Below are positions 48,181-59,085 of a stretch of DNA of 64,000 nucleotides, piece after piece. The stretch's first letter is position 1. Every line of letters starts with the position of its first letter. Under the pieces are notes generated by a model, which was not told where the DNA came from, ran no database searches, and was given only the letters and a program-made list of their open reading frames with translations. The DNA comes from Fistularia commersonii (Eukaryota; Chordata; Actinopteri; Syngnathiformes; Fistulariidae). The stretch covers positions 5,149,501 to 5,213,500 of the forward strand of contig JBBMNZ010000026.1 of the NCBI GenBank assembly GCA_037954325.1. Reading direction: 5' to 3'. Made by a program: the position numbers and the translations under genes.

Positions 48181-48910
48181 TTTTAACGTGAGTGATAGTG
48201 TGTTTGAATTACCTTGGGGGATGCAAATGAGCTTTAAAAAGATGTCGGACACATTAGCTTGCTTTTTAATGACCGTTTAGACTCCACCGACAGCTTATTC
48301 TCTGTTTTCCCATTCAAATGAAACGATGAGGATTTAATCATCGCAAGCTCTACCGCTAATGAACTTCTGGGAAGAAGCATGAAAGCAGATGCACATGAAG
48401 CTGGAGACTGCATAGGAGGCAGAGAAATGAAACTCGAACTAATGTATGTAAGTATTCATTTATTTACTTTTTTTTTCATTTTTTTTTTCAATTTTTTCCA
48501 TTTTCTCCCTAAAAACAGGGAGAGAAAAAAAAACTTGCCAAATGAAGGATGATACTCCCTCTTTGTTTAATTAGTAATAATTATTAAGTCTGGATTTCTA
48601 GCACCATATGTTTATTCCTGCCATAGACTGAGACCATTCATGACATCTGGACAGTTAACACTTTGCCAATGTCCATATGGATTTCGTCTTGGAAACAACA
48701 TCATATTTTATACACACTTGTCGCTAGAAGAGACCAAAACCTTTTTTTTTGTTTGTTTTACCGGGCCCTTCTTCAGCACTTGCGCCCAGCTTCCAAACCT
48801 CTGCCTCGCCATCTCTTTCTTCATTAACTGAAATACTGGAAGCACCATCAGTGTGCAACAGTTGGTGCATATATGTGGAGACATTCTGGGAAAAAAAGGC
48901 CTGTAGAGTG
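48181..48910. other. Gene-free sequence with an octamer motif
   Basis: 48190-48460 is non-repetitive and moderate in GC, with an ATGCAAAT octamer (48221-48228) and several ATTAG/TAAT words. T-rich near 48468-48500. No coding exon recognised. Confidence 0.45.

Positions 48911-48913
<3 letters not shown>

Positions 48914-48988
<75 letters not shown>
48914..48988. repeat. (GT)n microsatellite, 75 bp
   Basis: A pure GT array. Frames across it on both strands are (CV)n and (HT)n. First of three long arrays with alternating orientation within 2 kb. Confidence 0.98.
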
Positions 48989-48989
<1 letters not shown>

Positions 48990-48991
<2 letters not shown>

Positions 48992-49911
48992 AGTCGCATT
49001 GACTTGAAATTACAAGTCAACTGAAGGGTAACTAATGAGGTTAAGTGTGTAGGAAGCGCAAGGGAGAAAAAGGAAGAAGAGAAGAAGTAGGTGACAAAAA
49101 AACTTCTTTCCTTGCACTCAACAAGCACTTAGCGCCGTCGCCTAGAGGAGACCAGAGACGGAGGGAATGACCTCAGTTAATGACCGCACACATTTCACAC
49201 ACTCACATTAACTCTGCATAGAAATACATAGCGATGAACTCCAACCTTACCTTTGCAAAACGGTGCCCAATTCCACTGATGAAAATGACATAAGAATAAA
49301 TAATCGCTAATCCATGCTTAACTCTCTGCTTTTCCATTGGCTTCTTGCTCAACCGGTGCACATTTAATGGATGCAAATATAAACAAGCTTCCCAGGCCTC
49401 TAAAGCCTTTCAAAACACACTGGTGCGTGTACTAGGGTGGAGAAGTAAGCAAAAATGTATAACATTTGCACATATTGATTCAATATCAGAGACAGAGCGG
49501 CTTCATACCGAGTGGTTACCGTGTAGATTTGAATGTTCAGGGTCTGTTTGAATTCTATTTAGAGGTTTTAGTGGCTTCCAGGGTTTGTCCTTTCCTTTCC
49601 AAAGCTTTGCTAGGATTTGTGACTGAAAAATTTGACCTCATATTCATATTATATGAAAATAATTTTTTCTCTTGTAATACTCATGATTAGATGGCAACAT
49701 AAAACAAATGAATAGGAGGTAGGAAGCATATTTTCCATCACTTGAAATGTTTTTATTCCCATATAGAAGTGTTGAAAAGCATTGAATCACTACATTTTAA
49801 ATGGAAAAATTACTTCCAGAAATTTCAAATCATCGATTCTATGCTTTTAATTTTTCAACTTGTGAATCGCCCCAAGTGGGATTTTACAGCGCATTGAGGA
49901 TTGATGACTGA

Positions 49912-49912
<1 letters not shown>
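48990..49912. other. Gene-free sequence between microsatellites
   Basis: Unique AT-rich sequence between two long dinucleotide arrays, with an octamer ATGCAAAT at 49371-49378. No gene or transposon recognised. Confidence 0.5.

Positions 49913-49913
<1 letters not shown>

Positions 49914-49981
<68 letters not shown>
49914..49981. repeat. (AC)n microsatellite, 68 bp
   Basis: A pure AC array, opposite in strand sense to the GT arrays at 48914 and 50815. Confidence 0.98.
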
Positions 49982-49984
<3 letters not shown>

Positions 49985-50812
49985 TTATTTCAGTAATTGT
50001 GTTTTGATGAGCATAGCTTCACTTTTTTTTCCTCTTTTTTTGTTGATTTTAAAAGCTCGGGAGCCGGTGGCTCTGCCGTGACATTGGTGCAGCATATTTT
50101 TGCCACCAAAGGAAAATAATCTTGGCCCCAGTCAATCAGCCTTCTCTGTTCTGAAACAAAATCAATGAAGAAAAAAAAAAAAAGAAATATGAAAAACAAA
50201 CGAAAAAAGTACCGCGACCACACCACTCTGGGATCACAGACTTCTAAAAACCTGCAAACAATATGCAGACAATTTCTTGTTTTGATGTTTTGGCGACCTA
50301 CTTTCAAGCAGCTGATTTGAAACAGCGCTACCCACAATACAACAGCAAAACGAAGACTTGCCCGGAACCATTGTCAGCGGCAAGAAACAGAATTAATCGT
50401 TCGCGTATGTACTTGTTCTAATCTGCCACCTCTGTTTTGCAGTCATTGAAATTATTTTTCATCTTGAAAAAAAAAAAAAATCTAAATTAGAGCACTTTGA
50501 GAAAGACAGAAGTGGCCTCACAGGAAAAGGAAACATGGAACCAAAGCCAAAATTATACCTTTGATACCAAATACGGAGAACACTGGAGCTATGTGGTACT
50601 AGCTGGAGAAGGAACAACTCTTCTATTATCCTATTTAGACACACTCCCCTCTCCGCCCTTCACTTCCTCCCTCCCTCTTTCCTTCATCCCTCTGCATTTC
50701 TTTTCTCCTCCATTTTCTCCTTTTGAAATCCCTTTTAAGTGCTTGGAAGGAGAGCAAATGTCCAAAACCACTTTCCAAATCCCCATGCGTGTGCTTGTCC
50801 CCATTCTAAGTG
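49985..50812. other. Gene-free sequence, pyrimidine-rich on the right
   Basis: No gene. The frame 50497-50940 is a chance frame joined to the GT array. 50640-50740 is C/T-rich. A13 near 50465-50480. No transposon recognised. Confidence 0.55.

Positions 50813-50814
<2 letters not shown>

Positions 50815-50874
<60 letters not shown>
50815..50874. repeat. (GT)n microsatellite, 60 bp
   Basis: A GT array ending in GCGCACG. Third of the three long arrays in this part of the window. Confidence 0.98.
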
Positions 50875-50877
<3 letters not shown>

Positions 50878-51010
50878 ACGTCCATGTGTGAGAGAGAGAG
50901 TGAAATGTGGGAGAGGGGAAGTGAAAAAGAGAGAAAGTAACCAATATAAATTGTCAATGGTTTCTTGATTCTCTGTTGTTGGGACAACCTGGAGTCCCAT
51001 GGTGAACTCA

Positions 51011-51046
51011 GGTGGGGGTCGGGGGTGGGTGGGGGGGTGGGGGGGT
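51011..51046 (+). other. G-quadruplex motif
   Basis: The plus strand has runs of 5, 5, 3, 7 and 7 G separated by one or two bases (GGTGGGGGTCGGGGGTGGGT, then two runs of seven). Short loops and long runs make this an exceptionally strong quadruplex match. No promoter or gene is visible next to it. Confidence 0.9.
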
Positions 51047-51059
51047 CGTCAACAATATC

Positions 51060-51789
51060 TAGTGACTTGAAACCTCTGTGATTGGCTGGGAGTAGTTAGT
51101 GCTGATTGGTCGACAGCGTACAGTATTTTCACTTGGCACGAGAAAAAAAAACAAATTCATCTATAATTCCCCTCTGTGTGCCGAGCTGACGCGGTGAAAA
51201 CATCTACGCAGCAGAAAACATATTGTGAGAAATAAAAAGAATTCATTTCCCTCCCCATCTTTTCAGACCCATCTTCGATTCATCCTTTAGTCGCTCTCTT
51301 CAGAGATGCTTTACAAGGTGAGAGCATGAAATCGGGGCACACAGGCAACAACACGAATAACATCATGGAGAATACGGACTTATTCTAAGTGTGGATATAG
51401 AAAGAGGAAAGCTTTATAGTCATTCTACAGAGCAACAAAATTAATGTGCATCTCACATCCATGCCCACTTGCTTGCGGGCGCACACTCAAACACACACGC
51501 GGTTCAAATAAATAAACATATTTAAACGCTATAGGTTTACACAATGGATGAATTGTACCAATCAAGAGAATCAAATGTAAACCACATGATTGACTTTTAA
51601 CTAAGAACACAACTGAGCGACTCCAATATGGATGTCAGCCAGAAATAAGTAAAAGTAAGATCCCTTTTATTTGTTTTTTTCTTGCCCTGTTTCTCTAATT
51701 GCAGAGCATAATTCAAAAAGTTCAATATGTTGACACAATCCAAGAAATCACAAATTTTTGGAGGTAAATGAGAAAAAAAAAAAACATAC

Positions 51790-51832
<43 letters not shown>

Positions 51833-52470
51833 TAAATGCCAATAACTGCAGCAAAGGCGGTCTAAAGTAATAACATTTGCTGCATTTGTATGTATCTCGT
51901 GACAGAGACAATGCTGCAGAGAACTTAGGACAAGCTTAGGCAGTGAAACACAGATAAGCCACCCACTTGTCTTTATCTCGCTGGGTGCATAAGGAAGGAG
52001 ACAAACTCGGGGGGGAAAACTACAGCAAAGTCAAAATACAAAATCCCCTAAAACTGAGTTAAAGTCAGAATCAGGGAGAGAAGAGAAGCTAAAAAAAAAA
52101 AAAAATGAAATAAAAAAAAAACTTCTCTGTGTGCCTGGGAGACACGCAGGCTCGGAAGGAATCAAAGAGAAAAGGTGAGGAGTAGAGACTACGGGAGAGG
52201 AAAAGGCTGTTTTTTTGTTATTTTCCCCATATGTGCCGGTAGTATAATGGTATTACAGTGAGTCTAATGATGGTTTGTCCCATTACTGCCAGGATGTTTT
52301 ACCATCTTCCTGTTGGCTTTTTCCATTACGAAGTCTCTCTGTTATTTTACAAAAGACGATCTGAATGCATAAAGCAACATTTCACCATGGAAGTTCAAAG
52401 TTGAGGGGAAAAAAAGAAACAAAAAAAGATCCATGTGATGCAAGCTGTTCAGGAAAAGGTTAAAATGTTG
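51060..52470. other. Gene-free sequence
   Basis: Contains a TA array at 51796-51828, an A12 (51774-51784) before it, and A-rich DNA near 52090-52125. No supported gene. The phrase at 52240-52262 resembles a tRNA A-box but has no B-box partner. Confidence 0.6.
51793..51828. repeat. (TA)n microsatellite
   Basis: TA array of about 36 bp preceded by ACATACATATACA. Confidence 0.95.
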
Positions 52471-52473
52471 GTT

Positions 52474-52579
52474 CTCGGCCCTGGGATTGACCGGCCTTTC
52501 GCCAAATGACAGCTAGGATAGGCTCCAGACCCCCCAAGACCCTGATTGCAGGAAAAGCGGAATAGATAGTGAATGAATG
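52474..52579 (+). mobile_element. SINE tail fragment
   Basis: Matches the 3' half of the SINE at 18630: GGCCTTTCGCCAAATGACAG, then GATAGGCTCCAGACCCCCC, then TGATTGCAGGAAAAGCGG and ATAGATAGTGAATGAATG. The Pol III head is absent, and no target duplication was recognised. Confidence 0.7.
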
Positions 52580-54432
52580 TTACAAATGGCACCGATTCCT
52601 TGCTTTATCCACTACACTCTGTCTGAGACGGAATAAAACTCAGTGATCCAAGAAGGACGAAAGAATGATGTCGTTTTGTTTGGTTTCAGACACAAAAGTC
52701 GAGACTGAGCAGAAAACTGCAACGAAATGGACAAACGCCGGCGGTCCTCTGTTAAACAATTGGAATTTCCCACATCGTGGTAGATTGTCTTCATATTTCA
52801 CAGTCGTAAAGACAAACAGCTGTTGTTTTTTAATCTGATAAGGATCACTTGTGGCGGGACTGAAACTGACCCGATGAAAAGACCTCATCTGACCTCCCAT
52901 GGAAACAGCAGAAAGAAGAAAGCAGGAACAATGAATGAAAGTCATGCGCAATTAACCTTCTCAAGCAAAGTGAAACATCAGCCACATTCATTTAACTTTG
53001 CTTCAAAATATTTCCCAGTTCGTACATTTAAACTAGTTGTGACCTAACTTTTAATGCAGTTATTTTCTTATTTTTCTCTTTCCTGCGGCATATCCAATAC
53101 ATTCCTCGCTAATTAAAAAAAAGCTACGCGTGATGTTATAATGGATTTCAATCAAAGCATTATATTAATATAGAAACACAAGTGGAATGAGGGTCATATT
53201 TATCCGTCAGAAATGTTTCAACCAAACATGTAAGCGACTACGATAATCTGTGAACACCTACAATATTGATCTTGGAACGAAATTGGTGTTGCAGAGCCTC
53301 TGGGCTTCTACTGGCCCATATCAAGCAAGCGTGTGTCCTTGCACAAATCTAGGTTCATGCTTTCAAGCCCGCTTTAGGCTGAGTCTTTATACCCTAAAAG
53401 GTTGACTGTGGATTTCGTGGGTCCCAGCCAGCGGAGTTGTTTTAAAAGCACCCTGGGGGCTGAAAATTTTCAATACTTTAAAGTCCATTCTTTGTGGGTA
53501 CTCAACTCTGGATCTGCCTGTAGGGCGCGGTTGCATTTCAACTATTACGACTAAGTGCTGCCATCTGAGCACTGGTGTGTGTCCTGGGTCCCATCTTTCA
53601 GTAGGCTGGCAAGCCATCAGGGTCATGGGAAGGAGAGAGAGAGAGAGCTTCACCATCCCCCTGATCACCCTGTGGTTTGTGGCTCCGTTCTTCCAGGCTG
53701 CCACACATTCTCCTAGCGTTCTTTCCTTCGCTGCAGCTCTCAGCTAACAGACATCGGGGTTGGACTTCCCCATACGTATCAAATGTTCAGATCCACATTG
53801 TGATCCAAAGTTATAATTTCTTTACTGATGCTATTGTTGTTCAAAAAAAAAAAAAAAAAAAAAAGGATCCCAAGATATTTCCCCGAATCCCTTCGCTTAA
53901 TGTCAGCAGTTGAAACATCAGCCGCGCGGAGGAATCTCCCCGTGAAATGTAAGGCAATCGTTCCTGCCGTGCCGGGTCTCACTATTTGGCATCTTCTGTA
54001 ACACACTTTCACCGTCAGCCATCAACAGTCAATAACAAACATGAATACAAATAAAAAGGGAACTTTTCTAATGTTTAATTCATAAATCACACCTGAGTGC
54101 CCTGCTGCTACATGTTTAGTTCATTCCCTTGCCTTTTATAATTGGCTGTCTGACATGTCAATCATTTGACAAGCACCAGCTGGATTGTCAGGATTCTAGT
54201 AGAAGGTGATGGGGCAAGTATGAAACGTTACGCTCGAGTATGCGTGGACGCATCAGCCTGGCGGAATGCGAAGCGACTGACTTTGAAGAAAGATCCTTTA
54301 CTTTGTTTTTTTTTTTCGGTTTGGTGGAAAAAACAACAATGCAGTGTTTGCATGTGAATGCAAACATACTACACACATTACTGGATGTAAAAATCTAAAA
54401 CCAAAACAACATAGTAGTGCTTAGGCTGGCAC

Positions 54433-54433
54433 G

Positions 54434-54473
<40 letters not shown>

Positions 54474-54510
54474 CACACACGCGCGCGCAAACAAACAAAC
54501 AAACAAACAA
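54433..54510. repeat. Compound (CA)n-(CG)n-(AAAC)n
   Basis: CA array interrupted once by AAC, then CGCGCGCG, then about five AAAC units. Three repeat types abut without spacer. Confidence 0.95.
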
Positions 54511-55383
54511 GAGCAGTCTGAAATTCTCCATTATGAAAAAAAGGGTGACACAGAAATAGTAAAACGAGAGCTTTCAGAAAAGCAAATGGTAGGTCCTGAC
54601 TCGAGGGATCTCAGGTAAAAAAGATCTACTTGAATGAAAAAGGGATATATAAAAGACGTGAAACATATCCAGCCATCCCTCTTGCTGTATGTACAATAGA
54701 TACAGGGATTTTTCTCAATGAGCTGAATGTTTGTCTTTTGTACGAGTCATTTGACGAATGGTCTTTTTCTGTTTTCTGCAAAAATACACAGTATTTTCCC
54801 GTCACATTGCAGTGAAAAGGCAAAATCAATTCACCATACAACAACATTACAGCATTGGAACAAAAGAGAGAAATGCTAAAGATAAAGGCTTTGTGCTCTG
54901 CAGGCTCAACTGCACTTCTAGTGGCAATTTATTTACAATGTATGTTTATTTATTGCCATCAGACAGCGGCTTCCCCTTCCTTTGTGACTGTGTGGTGGGA
55001 AAAAAGCCTGTGGAATTATATCAGATGTAAAAATGTTGAAAAATTGTCCGGACTTCCACGAGATGTTGGCTTTTTTTGTTTTTTAATGGATGTTAGAGAC
55101 AAGATTGGACAGCAGATGTATTAAAAGCCCAATTCGAAAGTAACGGTCGGTTTATTTCCGATTAATTGTGACAAACAAATTGGCTATTGCCTTTTTTCAG
55201 TCAACTGTTCATTTTTCAACTGTTCCTAATCACCAGTGAAATTCAGAGAATCTAGTTAAAAAAAAAAGGTAGCAGCTGTGGCATCATTAAAAAAATAAAA
55301 TAAAATGAAAAAAACCTGGCTAGAAAAAATGCAATATGGCATTAGTTAGTGTTGACTCAATAGCGAGTTCCCACCTCTTCTCG

Positions 55384-55418
<35 letters not shown>

Positions 55419-56369
55419 TGTACCACCCTCTTAACTTCCACAGTAGCCAGTGCAAGGACAAAGAAAACATGTGTTTCAAATAGTTAACTTCAGCACTCGA
55501 GCACTGGAAATATAAATGTAATCACTACCGCATGTTAACAGTTATGCAAATACACAGAGGCAATGGTAGCCACATGGAAATATACGGCATGTAAACCATC
55601 AGCTCCTGCTGAGGATGGAACACACAAAAATGACTAATTAAGTCAATATGGGGCTGCAAAGACGTACATGCAATTGTAAAAATGCAGCTAATAGCTTGAG
55701 GCTTGTACAGGACACTTCAGTAGCGCCGCTGCTTACGACTCTTGGTCGTCATCCATGTTTTTACAATTACGTGAACGGGATGAGAGCTACGTCTCACACC
55801 GGAAATATTTCACTCGGTCCGTTTTGATTTACTCACTCATCTCGGTGAGCGGCCAACTTTCGGAGTAACTCAAACTGAAGAGTATCTGGCAGCGGTCGCG
55901 CGATAGAAATCTACCCACTTTCTCCCCTCGCCTCTTTAATGCATCCCGGGGTGGGCGTTATATCAGCCCAATGATTCTCCGTCTCATTGTGTGTCAGGAC
56001 GATGGCTATACCATTTGCGATTTCCCTTTAATTTCTCCATCCGTCATACTCTTTACAACTCCAGCTACTTCTTAGTAACTGTATTTCTTTGAGTAAAGTA
56101 GAATCCTGCCCAGAAAGTATCCAGCTTTTTTCTTTAAAAACTGGAAATAACTTACAAGTAGGCATTTGGGGTTCAACTGCGCGGCAGTTCATATGAGACT
56201 TGCTTATCCAAGGGGTATCTTATTACGTCCATTCATTCTGGAGCAAAAGCAGCGCAACCTTTTGACTGGGGAGCTAAATCATGGCCATTATCCACCGGCA
56301 GTACTCGTTATTCTGCACTCCCTCTGTGGGACGGAGTGGTCCGATTGACTAACTGTTCCCTAAACTGTT

Positions 56370-56560
56370 TCCTTTCCGTGGAGAGAAGGAGAGAACAGAA
56401 AGGGGAGGTGTGTGGGGGGGCAGAAGGAATATGATGGAAAAGAAAGGGAGAGAAGGAAAAGGGTAAAATCTGCAGATCAAAACAGTTTGAGGTTTCAGGG
56501 ACGCGATGAGGAGCGAGAGTCGGGGAAAGTAAACCGGAGGGGGAAGAGATACCGCATTGA
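56370..56560. repeat. Purine-rich tract (A/G)
   Basis: About 190 bp with few pyrimidines on the plus strand. The minus-strand frame 56349-56573 is a consequence of this composition. Confidence 0.7.
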
Positions 56561-57248
56561 TTAATACAGCCAATTTAATGTTGCCCTCTCACAAAAGGTG
56601 TCATTTTCCAGAAGAATCAATTTCAGAGACATAAAAGAATGAGACCTTTTGTCCTCAGGGAACAAGAATTGCACCGACTATGCTTAACAACTAAATGCAA
56701 CATAACATTAGTTGTCTGATTTTCCAAACCTGGTATTTCCAAACCCATTAAGAATGCAGAAGTAGTCAGACTTCCAAGTGTGGCCTCACCGTATGTGAAT
56801 GAATAGGGGGTTGTAAGCATTACAAATGTCCCCTTACTGAGAAAATAACCATTTTAAGAGGAGTGACGCACCTCGCGAAAATAGCGCAAATAAAGCAAAC
56901 GCATCAACACCGCAGATTTAATGACGGCAATCACATTCTGGATATTCCCATCAGAACCAGCTGAATTTCTTTGAGCCAGTTTTTCAGACCATTTGCTCAT
57001 TAATTGATAACGGTTTCCAGTTTTATGACATATTCCTGTGAAAACAGTGATTAAGATGAATATACAAACTGATGATGATGTAAACGGTCTTAAATTAACA
57101 GTATCTGGGGATAAGAGTTTCTGTGTGTATAATATTTTAAAGGAATGAGTAAAACAGTTCCAGGCCATGTCCCACTTGGGCAATAGAGTATGTGGTAAGT
57201 GAGCAGTAACAGAAAGGCTGTGCTTTTCTAAGGTGGGCAGGGGGAACC

Positions 57249-57476
57249 GGTGTGTGTGTGTGTGTGTGTGCAGACAGGACTGCAAATTATTAAATATTTG
57301 CTACTCCTGTAAACCAATCACATTTTGTTTGCAGAAAAAAAAGAAGAGTGACCTATGTGTTGACATTTGGGAAGGAATTGTCGAGTTAATGTTAAGACAC
57401 AAAATGTATGTGCACACAGACACACATACAGACACATGCACACATGTGTACACACACACACACACACACACACACA
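57249..57476. repeat. Opposed GT and CA arrays
   Basis: A GT array at 57249-57271 and a CA array at about 57447-57476, separated by about 175 bp. Same arrangement as at 21268-21424. Confidence 0.85.
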
Positions 57477-59064
57477 TTAATGTCAGGGTATCACATTTAT
57501 GATTTATCGCCACTCGCCTGCCATCGGCCCGGTCATGCCGCACAACTGTCTCAACTCAGCTTACTGGATCCAGCCGCCCTTTCTTCCAGCAATTATTTTA
57601 GAGCGATACAATTTGAAACACGTGGTTCTACTTCTGCCCCTTTCATCACATCTAGACTTCGGTATCCTCTATATGGTAGTAATAGTTCACCCAAAGTCTA
57701 CGCGACCTGTTTTCCTCACGAAACACACGATTAAGAGAATAAATTGGGGAAATGATGTTTTTTAAATGAAATACAGATCTTACAGTTGTTCTTCGTTCCT
57801 TTACACCCTTATGTGAGGTTGCCTTTGTCCATTGCAGTTTTGCCTCCATCTCTCCATCGGCAAAAATATACTTTTATTTCCCGAACGTTCGAACACATAT
57901 GTCGCAACATGGAAAAGTATGAAAGCAGTGAGTTCCTCTGGCCATGGCAGTCACATGCGCTCCCGCACATCTACTACTGGGACTCCACACACCACGTTAT
58001 CACACGCAGACACACACAGTAACCCCCGGCGTGCCCGTGTCACTTTTCTGCACACACCGCAAACGCTCCGCACTCGGAGTCGGAGCCTTGTGATTTCTGT
58101 CCCCCTCCTCCCGGAGGAGACTGAATGCCCTGTCACCTGGGGTAACGGAATGAAGACATAAATGTCCTCGACAGTCTAGACATGGAAGTATGACATGTCT
58201 TCGGGACATGCGGTACATTCGGAGGGAGAGTCAGGCGGGCGTGTTGCTGGGTTGAATGTGAGCAGGAGTACCAGTTAGCTAATGAGTCAAACGTAATGTG
58301 CCCTACTGACTGCCAGAAGGTCAGAGGAGCTTCCTGAAGACCCTTCCTTTTATTTACGCAGGACCGTAAATCCAAACCTTAAGACGGCATCTTAAAAACA
58401 ATGAATTACCTTTAATAACATGTGCATTGAAATGTATATTCTCTTTTTAATTTAAATGACTTTTTTTTTTTTTTTTTTACATGGAGAAAATCAGTTTATT
58501 TTTTATTTATTTATTTATATATATATATTTTTTTATTAGAGTGATTCAAATGTATAATATTTAATTTAGGCAGATGTGGTCTAGCTACTGATTAGTAATG
58601 TTGATTATCTTCTTTGAATGACCATAGTTTAAAAAACCATTACTCAAAGTTGGAGGTTGGAAATTCAGCAATGCTGGCATTTAAATGTAAATAGTCGCTG
58701 GAGGAATAACATTTTTGATTAATACTTTTAGTTTTGTTACGTCTTACAAATTGTTTGGCTGTTTCCTTCCTCCCTTGAGCTTAGCGAAGTACTGATCGAT
58801 TGTTTTCTTTTTTTTTTCCTGTTGATGGAAGTGCAGCTAACAAACACTTACAAACTTGTGTTTTTTTCTGTGCAAGAGAGCGTTATTTATCGTTGCGGTT
58901 GGAGAGCAGTCGACAGTCAGGGATCATCTGAGAAGGAGAGCGAGCTGTATCTACTTTTTGCTTGGTGCCGTGACACGAAACAGGGATTTCAGTTCAAATG
59001 AGCGGCGTGGGTGAATAATGATCCGCTGAACGGTGTCCGGGACGATTATTGATCTCAATACCCA

Positions 59065-59085
59065 TGATATTGAATTGCAATATCA
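59065..59085. repeat. Perfect 8-bp hairpin TGATATTG-CAATATCA
   Basis: TGATATTG (59065-59072) and CAATATCA (59078-59085) are exact reverse complements with a 5-nt loop. It lies at the right end of a GC-moderate, CpG-containing block (58880-59060). Confidence 0.7.

Larger units (their letters stand above)
52590..57500. other. Gene-free sequence with microsatellites
   Basis: Contains an A22 (53843-53864), a CA array leading into CG and then (AAAC)n (54433-54510), a TG array (55387-55415), a purine-rich block (56370-56560) and opposed GT/CA arrays (57249-57271 and 57447-57476). 53280-53720 is GC-moderate and open for 105 codons on the minus strand, but I recognise no domain. 55700-56000 is CpG-containing and may be regulatory. 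No transposon was recognised. Confidence 0.55.

Noticed and set aside
423..50874. Numerous frames encoding (CV)n, (HT)n or (IY)n
   Set aside because: These are translations of GT/CA and TA microsatellites, not genes.
50497..50940. 147-codon plus-strand open frame
   Set aside because: A third of it is the GT array read as (CV)n; the rest has no recognisable domain.
52238..52290. tRNA-like A-box phrase GTAGTATAATGG
   Set aside because: No B-box, no acceptor pairing and no cloverleaf could be drawn in the following 60 bp.
53387..53704. 105-codon minus-strand open frame in GC-moderate sequence
   Set aside because: No domain recognised, and overlapping context gives no start or splice evidence; could be chance or an unrecognised repeat.
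56854..57285. 143-codon minus-strand open frame
   Set aside because: Begins in a GT array read as (HT)n and has no recognised domain or supporting signals.
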